A stretch of 64,000 nucleotides of DNA, from positions 10,144,496-10,208,495 of the forward strand of contig OZ024936.1 in NCBI GenBank assembly GCA_964017235.1. Reading direction: 5' to 3'. Numbering within the stretch: position 1 is the first letter of the stretch; the number at the start of each line of letters is the position of its first letter. The notes under the pieces are model-generated. The model had not been told where the DNA came from, searched no databases, and worked only from the letters and a program-made list of their open reading frames with translations. The position numbers and the translations under genes are program-made. This document shows positions 11,475 to 21,592 of this stretch, one piece after another. The DNA comes from Sabellastarte sp. h YS-2021. Taxonomy: Eukaryota > Annelida > Polychaeta > Sabellida > Sabellidae.

Positions 11475-12361
11475 TGCACTAAACCACCAAAAGAAAATTA
11501 AAGACTGAAGAGGAGAACCTGGAGGCAGACAAAGAGTATAACTGGCACAAAAGAAAGAAATTGTTTCAGACTTCTTGGAGTAAGGAATTTCCTTGGGCAC
11601 TATATGACGGTATATTGTCAACCAGTCATGTTACATTAAGTATTTCAAAGTTACCAGATAAAGGCATATTTCATACATATTCCAAGACTAATTAGTCACA
11701 TGGTGCAGCAATTTAAAGTGGTCAGTTTTGGTGGATCATGATATTATCCAGGAGCACATACTAGCAAGAGAGCATGTGAAAAACAGAAATAAGAAACCAG
11801 GAGGATCCATGGCCAAAAGCCAAATGTAAAACTGAAATGTGAAGCATGTGACAAACTCACAATTTGATTTAGAAATGTACATGAATTAGCAAAGAACAAT
11901 AGACCAATTTCAGATTTCAACTGGATGACACAATTGGATCAGAAGAAAGGACTTCATTTTGGGAAGGATAAAGCTTGCAGACAGTTTATTCGGGCTATAT
12001 CTGAAGTACAACTGAGGGATTTGAAGCAAAAAATTGAAGAAACCAAGTTTTCAACAGTTATTTCAGATGGGTCGGCTGATGTTCCCATCAAGCCGTGTAT
12101 TTGAGGTGGTGCACTAGAGGTATGGCAAGAATAAGCTTCTTATTAAAAGAGCATACAAAGGCAGATGCATAAGGAATAATGTGCTGCAATTAAGGCTCCG
12201 TTTAAATGTTTGTTGTGGTGACAAAGCAGTTTCAAATTACATCAGAAAAGTTGTAGCTTTTGCTACAGATGATGCTTCAGTCAATACAAGAAAACATCAT
12301 CTGTGGTGATGGGACAGTGTCTTGTGCATAGGCTTGTACTTGCACTAAAAGACACCTTTAA
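11475..12361 (+). pseudogene. hAT transposase relic (ZNF862/KIAA1586-like), 5' part
   Basis: Coding traces fit the hAT-derived ZNF862-like family. 'KKLFQTSWSKEFPWALYDG' (about 11548-11610) matches the N-terminal W..EFPW block. 'FRNVHELAKNNRPISDFNWM' (about 11868-11930), 'FSTVISDGSADVPIK' (about 12050-12090), 'VVAFATDDASVNTRKHH' (about 12250-12300) and 'MGQCLVHRLVLALKDTF' (12309-12360) match the transposase core. Stops such as the tga in 'GGAL' context near 12105 and frameshifts show decay. The reading frame is cut at 12361 by a MITE and continues at 12842. Confidence 0.75.
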
Positions 12362-12841
12362 CCCTTTCGCTACCATCTATGACGTCAAGCAGTCGACACT
12401 AATGTGTATTACAAGGTACCATGTCTGTCGACACAGGGTCGACGGCAATAATATTGATTTCTTCTTTCCCTTCAGTATACTGCAATACGTTTTCTTTGGT
12501 TCATCAGTATTAAAACGATTGCTTAAGTAAAATATATATATGTTATGCCATATTTTATAAAAAAATCACCATTTATACCTAATTTAACTGGTTTCTGTAA
12601 ATATTGCCGTATTTACCGCATATATCTCCATATACCTGCATATTGTTTACTCGTGGTTATATTTATTTGGGGAATTTTCCCATTCGACTTTCATCAATTC
12701 CTAATGAAATATACCGAAAAATACCGCAAATGAAGTGTATAAGGTAGTGAGTTAACATTTTACTTCATTGGCGTTTCTGACGTGATATGACGTCATATGG
12801 CTACAGTCCGGTGGAATAATGTTCCTTCAGTAGCGAAAGGG
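12362..12841. mobile_element. piggyBac-type MITE, 480 bp, TTAA target duplication
   Basis: The ends are perfect 12-bp inverted repeats, CCCTTTCGCTAC at 12362-12373 and GTAGCGAAAGGG at 12830-12841. They are flanked by TTAA at 12358-12361 and 12842-12845, as expected for piggyBac-superfamily transposition. The interior holds several TGACGTCA-like words and no transposase. It interrupts the hAT relic. Removing it with one TTAA restores the frame 'ALKDTFKKDKYYKF'. Confidence 0.9.
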
Positions 12842-12960
12842 TTAAGAAAGACAAGTACTACAAGTTTGTGACACTGTTAATAAATCTTTATACTTTCTAC
12901 CATAAATGTCCAGTTCAAAGATCAGAGCTTCCTTTGAAATAAGTAAATTAATAAAGGGTA
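12842..12960 (+). pseudogene. hAT transposase relic, 3' continuation
   Basis: Directly after the MITE the frame resumes with 'KKDKYYKFVTLLINLYTFYH' and 'KCPVQRSEL', which matches the block following 'ALKD' in ZNF862-like hAT proteins (L..LY.FYHNSP.Q..EL). It soon ends in stops. No C-terminal dimerisation region was seen further right. Confidence 0.7.
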
Positions 12961-13700
12961 TAAATACTCTGTAAACAAAATTTCTTTCAATTTAACAAAT
13001 CACTGCTGAAATAATGTAATATTTATGTATACTTGTACAATATAGCTAAATATATAATTTCACAAATACTATTAATGTCATTAGTCATTTCTAGCCTTTG
13101 TTCCAGTGTTCCCAGTTTCTGATCTGAAATACAATTTACACTTAAGATTCACCAATTATAATATTGTATTTTGATATTGTAGTTTTCATCCTCTAAGTCT
13201 AGTATGAAAAATAAATGTTTAAAATTACAGGGCTGTAACCTCTCTGGGTGTAGGTTTGAGTCCCACAAGTGACAATACTGAGGGCCTGTCTATGACCCTG
13301 GCTTTTGACTGGAATGCAAAATCCCCAACTTTGACCTTCAAAAGTTTATAATTTTACAATTATACTGCATTCAATTTTTTTTTTATTTTAGAGACAGAGG
13401 GCATATTGTCACAGTTGGGAGGCGAGTGTGTTACCAATGCATCTCAATGGTGTAGTTAATAAGCACTTTCAGAAACACTAGCAACGTCAACAAACATACA
13501 CCATTTACTTTTGCAATGTTGCATTAGTTTCATTTGCTCCATGATTTAACACATATGTCACAATCCATCCATAACTAACCATTACACCTTCAAGCTAATA
13601 ATAAGCATGAATCACTAGAACTGGAATACAAAATATACAATAAATTATTTTATTGAGTACCTTTTTAGGTGGAGTTCCTGGGACTGCCGTCACATACTAC
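12961..13700. other. stretch without recognised genes
   Basis: AT-rich. GGTTTGAGTCCC at 13252-13263 looks like a weak pol III B box, but no A box precedes it at a suitable distance. A T-rich tract lies near 13377. Confidence 0.4.
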
Positions 13701-14184
13701 TCATTTCCTGCAGCCATTAGATGTGGCAGTTTTTTGGCAACCACAAGAAAAAATACACGAAATATATGTAGCAGCTGGCAGAGCAGCCACAAGATGTAAA
13801 ATACCAAGATCCCTTTTCCCACCTGTGTAACATACTTGTGTCACACCAAAAATTACAAAAACTGTGGTGCAGGGAGCCTTCAGGAGAACCGGTTTGTGGC
13901 CATACAAACCTGATGCCAATGACAAATCCAAATATTGCCGGACGCGGTAAGTTCATTTGTGAAGCAATGCATGATAACAATTGACAGGTAGCACATATAT
14001 GGATGACAAAATATGCTAATCCTGTGGATAAACCTTGTAAATCTGTAAAATGTAAATCTGTAAGTGCAATAATTATTACGTTTGTCTGACTCCAGGAAGT
14101 TGAATGAAAAAATGAATACATATAGCCCATACTACTGAATAACTCATGAAATAGGACAGTCATATTTAATCTTAATATTTTCAT
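13701..14184 (-). other. unrecognised ORFs, possible transposon-protein relic
   Basis: Two overlapping minus-strand frames are open (155 codons from 14184, 76 codons from 13931). The shorter ends 'IFSCGCQKTATSNGCRK', resembling the start of a Cys-rich CXC-like motif found at the C-terminus of some transposon-associated proteins. The longer is hydrophobic and unrecognised. Neither has a neighbour that supports a function. This may be decay of a mobile element or chance. Confidence 0.2.
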
Positions 14185-14199
14185 TAATTACAAATAATT

Positions 14200-14400
14200 G
14201 ACACAGAAAAACCACTGTGGTTATTCAATAAGCTGGGTCTCAATTGAGACCCCTTCTGTGAAAACCATTTGAGACAAAGACTTAGCTGAGCCAAAAGGCT
14301 CAAATCTAAGCCTTTTGGCTCAGCTGAGACTGGGCTAAGTCTGAGACCTTTCTTGAAATCCACACCAGATCTTGTGACCTTTCCCCAAATACCGGGTTGA
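14200..14400. repeat. MITE-like inverted repeat with 17-bp perfect hairpin
   Basis: AGCTGAGCCAAAAGGCT (14284-14300) and its exact reverse complement (14309-14325) are separated by 8 bases. Outside the hairpin, GTCTCA/TGAGAC and CTTAGC/GCTAAG words continue as a looser inverted repeat (14238-14290 against 14326-14355). The wording resembles the 18085-18672 MITE, suggesting one family of Harbinger-like miniature elements. Confidence 0.6.
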
Positions 14401-15134
14401 TACAAGATCTATTTTTAGTAAGGTTAATCCCCAAATTGAGGTGGGATGTATAATCATTGGACTGGCTAGGTCATACACAGTAAAGAAAGAAGAATTTTCT
14501 TTTACATATCTTATCAGCTGACAAATTGCTGTTTTAAATCATTGCTTTGTCTGAATTTGAAACTACATATCTAAGTTCTAAATAATTAGCAACAAGGTTA
14601 ACTAAATGTAGAAGATTAGTATATGTATGATTTTGGTCTGCACAAGTGAAACGTTTCACAAAATTTTACAAATCCCATGGTGGACTAACTGAAAATGTTC
14701 CTTTTACAAATCATAAAAATAAATATTTTACAGTTCAAATGGTAGAATACATAATAGTACATGTGAAGAGTGAACAGGGTCAAAGTGTAATTTGATCACA
14801 TATTATTGAGTTACCTGTAAACATTTGCCTAAACTTCAAAATTAGAATTTAGTTCCATTGCAAAAAGTTGGGTGGGCAAAAAAATATCCCCCCCCCCCTC
14901 CCCCCAACTGCCCCCGCTGCCCTCCAGTTCCTACACCTATGGGTTAGTTATTTTAGTCCAACGATTACACAAACCATATCAGTTATATAATCAACCCCAT
15001 TTCTAGGAAGACCTGTGTGGTAAGCTAATTTGTACAATACTACATCAACATAACATTGGAACTGATGACACCATGAACTAATGCTACCCTTCGGGAGAGA
15101 TGTACAATAGATATTTCAAGTAAGATTCATCACT
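14401..15134. other. non-coding stretch downstream of the sulfotransferase gene
   Basis: No gene seen. A poly-C tract (C12 then CTC6) lies at about 14889-14907. Confidence 0.45.
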
Positions 15135-15140
15135 TTTATT
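15135..15140 (-). promoter_or_regulatory. candidate polyadenylation signal of the sulfotransferase gene
   Basis: TTTATT on the plus strand is AATAAA on the minus strand, 138 bases beyond the stop codon at 15278. Position and sequence fit, but AATAAA is frequent by chance in this AT-rich DNA. Confidence 0.35.
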
Positions 15141-15277
15141 CTCCAACTTCTACAGCAATGGAATAAGGCCACCAACAAATTGAATATACAGCTAAAACGT
15201 CGCTGTACTAAGCATGCTCTTCGAGCATTTAAATATTTAAATTTAAACAAATACATTTATACAAAATTAGGCCAATA

Positions 15278-16043
15278 TTATATTTGTAAATGATAGTCTG
15301 ATATGTCATAGTAATTTGAACATACACCATCTATTTGCTTTTTAATTTCTTCAGTCATTTCCCCTTTCCATGCCTCTGCTGTTTTGCTGGAATTCTTCCT
15401 GCTGGTTCCAAATCGTGCTTCCGAGTTGTTCTTGGAAAGAGTACTTTTTGTTAACCACCTTTTAACACCTGCTGGCACCGTTCTATTATTGACAAACCTG
15501 TAAACCAGCTCAGCATATTTTAGTGGCTCATGAGCTAAATCTTCATAATGTAGGCCAAAGAAACTTTGGGGATATAACTGTGACAGTTCATTTCTCAGAG
15601 TTATATCTTTGTGACCTCTTGCACAAAATCTTTCATTGTAACTTTGTACTCCTCTTAGATTGAAATCTGAAACTGTTAATCTGGACTGGAACTGAGCTCT
15701 TGGATCCCGCATGAGATGGATAAGACGGAAGTTGTCTGGGTGAATGTTCTGTCGGCTAAGCATTGCTTTGGCAGATTCCATTGTTGAGCGAACTGTCTTA
15801 AACACCCGTAAAGATTTACTTTTGCAGGTAGCTTCAAGCCTTGCGAGACATGTCACTTTACTTGCTTTGCTTCTTTGGCAGTTGACATAACCATTTAATG
15901 AATTACTTCTTGAAGTAGTTGTTTTGTCTATCTCTATCAGCTTTGTAAGTGATGTAAAATTACAGAGAAATAAACTTTCCCAGATTTGGCTGACATAATC
16001 ATCGTACAGCATATTATCTAGTGGTCGTGGATGGTTTAATAAT
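15278..16043 (-). CDS. carbohydrate 6-O-sulfotransferase, coding exon 3 (last)
   Basis: The exon starts after the acceptor ttttttccacag (AG at 16044-16045). Its first base completes the Lys codon begun in exon 2, and it runs 254 codons to a stop at 15278. It encodes most of the catalytic domain of a CHST1-7-type enzyme, which moves sulfate from PAPS to the 6-OH of Gal, GalNAc or GlcNAc in the Golgi. Visible landmarks are 'RVFKTVRSTME' (protein about 175-185), 'LIHLMRDPRAQFQSR' (about 203-217, the 3'-phosphate-binding motif with its Arg and Ser), and 'HYEDLAHEPLKYAELVYRF' (about 261-279), with the following W-containing helix 'GVKRWLTKST'. 'NNRT' and 'KNNS' offer N-glycosylation sites. The substrate cannot be told from sequence. 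The frame is open throughout. Confidence 0.9.
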
Positions 16044-17026
16044 CTGTGGAAAAAAAGACAACAAAAAAACCTTTAAATGTTACAGTACACATCTCCATGT
16101 TGGAATAAAACATAAATACATTTTCTAATTGTTTCAGATCAAAGGGATAAGTGTCTATGGTAAGATAATACCCCCTCCCCAATATTTATCATTTGGTGGG
16201 TGAGGGAGGGTAATGCAGATACACCAGTATTTTAGATAATAGGTCATTAAAGGTCTGAAAGAGTGTTTGGAAAAATTTGTTCCAACACATCAAGACAGCA
16301 TGTTTATACAGCCCCAAACAGTTACTGGGTATCACCTTCATGGTTCTGGATTCCAATCCTGGTGACTACCTTAAAAAGGAATGTTGATAGTTACATATTA
16401 ATTCCATTGGACCACATAGAATATTAAAAAAATCTGGTATGCCCTTTTTCCCCTGTATCGCCACAAAACACATCCTGGAAATCATATTAAACTCATCAAG
16501 GAAGTCGAGTACTCATACTCTGCTTTGTAAACTCTTTTTGGTGTAATTGAAAGTGATCTTTTTAAAAAAAAAAAAAAAAAATCCAGAGCATGAAGTGGAT
16601 CCTTCTCATAATTCAATCACTTCTACATTTATTCAGACCCTACCCACACAAAAGATCATGAAACACATGTTTATTAGTTTGGAGTAATCACAAACGCAGA
16701 GACAAACATGCAGATAAACAAATGCACCCAAAATCACAACCTCCTTGTTGGAGACAATACTATTTTGGATTTTAGGTCCTGCATGGAGGCCCCTTTACAA
16801 AAGAACATTTTTCAAACATGGGGTTTGATCATATAACTGCACTCTAATAGGGTTCAGGGCTACAATCTAGATTTTTGTTGGTGTGACTGGGATTTTCAAA
16901 AGATGAAAATAATTTTTTTACACATACCAGAAGAAAATATTTGTCACTGTATAATGGCAGGAAGCTACTACAATGGTAATAACCAAATATAAATAACCAG
17001 AGTAATTAGTAGTTCACAATTCATAT
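16044..17026 (-). other. intron 2 of the sulfotransferase gene, 3' portion
   Basis: The intron spans 16044-20897 (4,854 bases). This part is AT-rich with an A19-like run at about 16564 and no coding signal. The next entries describe the repeats that fill the rest. Confidence 0.6.
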
Positions 17027-17403
17027 CAATAGTATATCAATGTCTCTGATTTAACGATTACGATCTCTAATTTTTGGTTTTATGCGTCTTAGAGTCTGTC
17101 AATATATAGAGCTTGAGCGCTATAAAAGTACTATTAGGATTAGAATAGTAGAGCAAAATAAGTTCAATTAAACCAGAGCAATCAGAAGTTCAAAATTCAT
17201 GTCAATAGTAGAGCAAAATAAGTTCAATTAAACCAGAGCAATTAGAAGTTCACAATTCATATCAATAGTAGAGCAAAATAAGTTCAATTAAACCAGAGCA
17301 ATTAGAAGTTCACAATTCATATTCATATCAACAGTAGAGTAAAATAAGTTCAATGTAACCAGAGTAATTAGAAGTTTACAAATCATATCAACAGTACAGT
17401 AAA
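17027..17403. repeat. 60-bp tandem repeat in intron 2
   Basis: The unit is about 60 bases with the words AACCAGAGCAATTAGAAGTT, CACAATTCATATCAATAGTA and GAGCAAAATAAGTTCAATTA. Four or five close copies lie at 17139-17403, with a diverged copy at 17000-17040. Further diverged copies appear at 20224-20340, in the same orientation. Confidence 0.85.
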
Positions 17404-17744
17404 CAAGACCACTGCCACAGCATTTATCTCCCGCTGGGTATTAAGCAGAAATGCAGGTAGTCCGATCACAAAAAGGGGTTCAAAACAATAAATGAGATAA
17501 AAGGCCTTTTCAAAAACGATGACTCAACTGAACCATGAAGTGGGGGTTAAGGATTAAATTAAAAATTTTGATTCTTGCAAAAGATTTCGAGGACATGATT
17601 TCCTACAAGTTGTTTTCATATTTGAAGTCCTAGAACCAACTAGAATTGCATCAATTTGACGCAGTGCATCCCTAGATTCAGAAACGAGACATTTTTGTAC
17701 TCCGCAAATAGGCCTAACTTCCAGGGTCTAGAATATGGTTTTCG

Positions 17745-18030
17745 AGAAAATCAACATTTGCCATTTCCGGCATAATTCAAGATGGCAGCCAAAATTTTGA
17801 AAATAAAAAATTTTCAGACACATTATATCCAGGGTCTGTAGTACCCAAAGGACCTAAAATTTACAAGAGATAATAAACATTTTCGGTTTCTAGTAAAATT
17901 CAAGATGAGGGCGAGAATTCTGAAAATAAAAAGTTTTTGATTGGCATTATATACAGGGTCTATAGTACCCAAAGGTCCAAGATTTTTCTTGGAAATGGTT
18001 TTTGAGATAATCAACATTAATCAAAGGCTG
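17745..18030. repeat. tandem duplication, about 125-bp unit
   Basis: Two diverged copies carry the words TAAAATTCAAGATG / TAATTCAAGATGG, ATTTTGAAAATAAAAA, CATTATAT.CAGGGTCT and GTAGTACCCAAAGG (about 17768-17855 and 17893-17975). Similar AAAATTCAAGATGGC words occur in the satellites at 46.4 and 61 kb. Confidence 0.65.
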
Positions 18031-18041
18031 TTATTATTCTT

Positions 18042-19015
18042 CTAGCGGGAGCTGAAGCTATTGCTCAGCTATGCAATGAGCTACAGGCCTGGGCTTGTTT
18101 TCACGAAAGGTCTTAGCCTTAGCCAAGTCTTAGGCTTAAATCCAGTCTTAAAGTTAAGACTTTTGTCTCAGCTAAGTTTTGTCTTAAAACCGTATTCACA
18201 AAGAGTGATTTAGCTAAGTCCAAGATTACCATATAACCGCAGTCGTTTTCTGTGTCATGTGATCTTCTTTTCTATTCAAACTATACTATTGGTGACATAT
18301 AGCCTTCATTTAATGTATTTTATCTAGGGAAAAGTGCTGTTTTGAAATGGAAAACCATGTTACCACATATAAACTTCCCAAAGACTGCTTTAGTGACGTG
18401 TTCTGTATAATTATATTTTATTTACAGCCATTTCAAATTTTGAAGTGGAGAAAAGTTTATGGCAGCCATATTTAAGTCCTCTTTACAAAATTTAAGCCAA
18501 CTACCAACCAGTCTTAAAGTTGAGCCCTTGGCTAAACCTAAGACCGGTCTTAAATTCTTTGTGAATACCACTAAGCCTCAGACAAAAGTCTTAGCAGTTT
18601 TTGGGCAGAAACCTGAGAGTCTCAACTTTCAGCCTAAGCCCTGGCTAAGGTCTTTCATGAATACAGGCCCTAATCTGTAATTTGACTATGTTATAGCTGA
18701 CCTAAAATTAGGTTGATAACATATTTAAACAAAATACTTTAAATGCAATAGTTTTTAAGCTGCAAATGATTTACTCAACAGTGATAATCTTAAAATAGTT
18801 ATTGATCATCTTTGAAATGAGCTACAGGTCTACAATTTTACTTTGCTTTTGCTGACCCCAAATTAGGTTGATAACATTTTTCAACAAAACACTCTAAATG
18901 CAATAGTTTTCAAGTTACAAGTGATTTACTCAACAATGAGAACCTGAAAGTTGCTATTGCTCAGCTATGCAATGGGCTACAGCTCTATTACTATATTAAA
19001 GTTGACCCTAAAGAC
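18042..19015. repeat. about 150-bp tandem repeat interrupted by a MITE
   Basis: The words GCTATTGCTCAGCTATGCAA, GAGCTACAGG and AAATTAGGTTGATAACAT followed by AAATGCAATAGTTTT recur at about 18058, 18700-18840 and 18845-18990. The first unit is split at about 18087 by the miniature element at 18085-18672. Confidence 0.7.
18085..18672. mobile_element. Harbinger-like MITE with long imperfect inverted repeats
   Basis: The left end (GGGCTTGTTTTCACGAAAGG, TCTTAGCC...) and the reverse complement of the right end (GGGCCTGTATTCATGAAAGA, CCTTAGCC...) match over roughly 90 bases with indels. Both are rich in CTTAGCC and AAGTCTTAGG words. The central part holds no transposase. The exact target duplication could not be fixed (CCT is possible). 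'TATTCA.GAAAG' at the tip is the style of PIF/Harbinger ends. Confidence 0.75.
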
Positions 19016-19096
19016 CAACATAACTAAAAAAAATTTGAAGGGTTTAAAAATTGATTAGGGAAAGTATTTAACAACAAATATGTAAATGCAGTACCT

Positions 19097-20101
19097 TTAT
19101 GCAGGTGTTCGACTGGAGCTGACCGGTCAGTAACTAAGCATTTTTGGAGGGTCGGGACCAATGTTTTTATGGTCGGTTATAAGTTCCTGGCCTGTCGGGG
19201 AGAGTCGGTAAAATTTCAAACATTTTTTATTTTTCCTTGACCCTCCCCGACTCATATTCCCGAGCTAGGCTCCCCCCCGTAACCGGCTTGTCCTTGTCAC
19301 CTCACGTCTTGTCCTATGACTTCAAGGCTTGTCTGTAACCCTTCCAGGCTTGTCGTTATCACTTGCAGGCCTGTTGTAACATGAAGTCGGCTGGTCTTTT
19401 TTTAACTTAAGTACTGCTCAGTTGCCGTCCATTTCCAGCATGATGTGAGGTAAAAATATGATAAAAAATTATGTCAATAATGACAACAAAAAAAAACAAT
19501 GCAAGTGATCATAGTTTTGAAGTTAACAGATAGTGAAGGTCCACATGTATGCTTTAAGTAATTCAGAAACCTAAAAAGGTGTTTATTTTGTCACATAACA
19601 AATTCTCTGCATATTTCACCTGAGCAATTTTTTTTAAAAGTTAACAAACTATTTGGATCCAATCACAAGATGTTTCTCCTCACTGTAAAGACACTAGTTT
19701 AAGATTTGTGTATTGCATGACACGTCATCCTCTTTTTTCACAAAAATTCATCAAAATTGTAATGGCAATACTGACTGCATGTCTGGTCGTGGTGATTCTG
19801 TATATTTCTCAAGTCCTGTCTGTTTGTCAGTACGGATTGTCAGTACTTGATACAGCTTGTCTGTTATGGGTTTAGAGACTGTTGTAGAACTTCTATGACT
19901 GGCCGTGTAAAAAACATCCCCAACCCTATGTCTTGTCGGTATGCTCATCACGACCGGTCTGTAACTGTAGCGTCCTGTCGGGGATTTCATAACCGACTCA
20001 GAATTTTTGTGTCCTTTTTCCCACAATGCTACGACTTTCACAACCGACCCTAGGGTCGTAGGGTTGGTTAGAGGGTCGGCTCCAGTGGAACACCTGCATA
20101 A
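19097..20101. mobile_element. about 1-kb TIR element, non-autonomous
   Basis: The termini are inverted copies: TTATGCAGGTGTTCGACTGG at 19097 and the reverse complement of CCAGTGGAACACCTGCATAA ending at 20101, extending as GAGCYGACC. The interior contains many CGGTCGG/GGTCGG, CTTGTC and GACCGGTC words and a 125-codon minus-strand ORF made of them, which is not a recognisable transposase. No target duplication is clear. The superfamily is unknown. Confidence 0.75.
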
Positions 20102-20223
20102 CAGACACAACCCTGCATGCACCCACACACAGGATGTATTTCATAATCTCTCTCTGGGGTTTTGCTCGGCAGGAGATTATAGGTTCAATTTAAGTAGTGA
20201 CGTTATTAGAAATTTAACCAATG

Positions 20224-20345
20224 ATATCAGTAGTATAGTAAAATAACCAGAGTAATTAGAAGTACACAAACCATATCAATAGTATAGAAAAATTAGTTCG
20301 GTGTTTTCAGAATAATTAGAAATTTACAAACAAAATCAATGGTTT
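20224..20345. repeat. diverged copies of the 60-bp intronic repeat
   Basis: AACCAGAGTAATTAGAAGTA and CATATCAATAGTATAG repeat the 17027-17403 unit. The array seems to have been split by the material at 17404-20223, or seeded twice. Confidence 0.6.
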
Positions 20346-20897
20346 TAATCACACACACCAATGTATCCATATTAGGTAACGGTGTAAAGTTCTGTGAGCA
20401 ACTCGCTTCTGTGAAGACATCTTGTTTGAGCTGATATATCAGAATTACACCACAGACATTTACTTGAATTTTAATTACACCTGAGAGTTTTTCTTTTGTT
20501 AAAAGTGTTCAATATCTTTCACCATTGGCCTCTTTGTGATTTTGACGATATATATAAAAGTCTTTCCAGCACATTTCCAAAGAAACCCTTTTACATGTAT
20601 TTCAACTAAAATGATTATTAAAATAAAGAAACACACAATGAATACAGAAATGAAAAGTAATGATGTTACACAACATATGTAAAATTATAAATGAATTAAG
20701 AGATGTAATTGAAAACGGTTAATAGTCTCGTAAGTGTCCAATATTGGAAAATGATGGACTGTTTACGAGGTCCTGAAGGGACCAGTTACTTGGCCATTGA
20801 CCTATACAGAAAGGTGTAAACCTAGCATAAGCAAAATCTTTAAAAACAATCTCTACACCTGATGGAACTGGCTGAACTTCTAGAGAGAGATATTTAC
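20346..20897 (-). other. intron 2, 5' portion next to exon 2
   Basis: AT-rich intronic sequence with no repeat or gene seen. Confidence 0.5.
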
Positions 20898-21085
20898 TTA
20901 TGTTTTGCATGCAGCGGCTCATACATGTAGAAAGCATCATGGTTCTGATTGAATAAATCTCCCGTAAATGAAGATCCTGTTCTTGGGTTGGCAAATACCA
21001 CAACATATTGGAGTTTTCTACTTTGAATGTCAACTTTTTCAGTTGATTCAGACTTCTTCTTATCAGTGATTTCTTCAAAGATGAC
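20898..21085 (-). CDS. carbohydrate 6-O-sulfotransferase, coding exon 2
   Basis: This 188-bp exon lies between the acceptor ttattaattttag (AG at 21086-21087) and the donor GTAAAT (20892-20897). In the frame set by exon 1 it reads 62 codons plus two bases, including 'YVVVFANPRTGSSFTGDLFN' and 'FYMYEPLHAKH'. 'RTGSSF' is the 5'-phosphosulfate-binding loop and 'EPL' the following conserved block of GlcNAc/Gal/GalNAc 6-O-sulfotransferases. The split codon (AA|A, Lys) joins exon 3 exactly in phase. A 119-codon ORF in another frame over the same bases is a shadow. The N-terminal third is Lys/Glu-rich and fits the stem region. Confidence 0.92.
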
Positions 21086-21137
21086 CTAAAATTAATAACA
21101 ACAACTTCATTTTATTAGCTTTTTAAGTTTACTACTT

Positions 21138-21367
21138 TACTGCTACCCTGCATAAGTTGGCCGCAGTCATAAGTTGGCCACGGCTCATCTACAGGCTCCA
21201 GAAAGACAAACATGTTATTGTACACCAATGAAAACTGTTGCATATAATAAGTTTAACAATAATACATGATTTCAGAGTGTAGTAGGCCACTCGTGTTAAA
21301 TCCCTGTGAAGGTGCTGTGAGGGCGGCCAACTTATGACTGCGGCCAACTTATGCAGGGAAGCAGTAG
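21138..21367. mobile_element. MITE in intron 1 with 38-bp inverted repeats
   Basis: TACTGCTACCCTGCATAAGT with TGGCCGCAGTCATAAGTTGG at 21138-21178 is mirrored by the reverse complement at 21324-21367 (GCGGCCAACTTATGACTGCG, GCCAACTTATGCAGGGAAGC). Each arm contains the word AAGTTGGCC twice. It lies about 50 bases upstream of exon 2, in the intron. No coding capacity. Confidence 0.8.
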
Positions 21368-21454
21368 GGGATAAGAAGTTTAAATGAATTGGTTGGTTTT
21401 ATTGACACTTTTATTGGTAGTTTATGTTGTTTATTAGTGTTTGTCGTATTTTTC

Positions 21455-21592
21455 AATAAACCCTCCAAAGTTTTTGGAAATGCCAACATGGTGGACATGT
21501 GTGCTCAGTGGTTTCTAGTACACTTTGCGCCCATTTTATCAATTAACATTTATAATAATGTCAGCTAGAGAGTGAGCCACACTATCAGATTT
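21455..21592. repeat. dispersed repeat, copy 1 (partner at 23163-23300)
   Basis: About 135 bases match 23163-23300 at roughly 90% or better by eye (AATAAACCCTCCAAAGTTTT ... TTATAATAATGTCAGCTAGA). Both lie in intron 1, same orientation, 1.7 kb apart. Confidence 0.85.

Noticed and set aside
13252-13263. Second tRNA-derived SINE based on GGTTTGAGTCCC
   Set aside because: No A box at the required distance and no SINE body or tail.
17027-17403. CRISPR-like array
   Set aside because: The units are contiguous 60-bp tandem repeats without unique spacers, in a eukaryotic intron.
19751-20128. 125-codon ORF as transposase of the 1-kb TIR element
   Set aside because: It runs through sub-terminal repeat words and the TIR itself and has no catalytic motif.
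20719-21078. 119-codon minus-strand ORF over the sulfotransferase exon
   Set aside because: The other frame of the same bases, bounded by good splice sites, carries the RTGSSF motif in phase with exons 1 and 3. The long ORF is a shadow.
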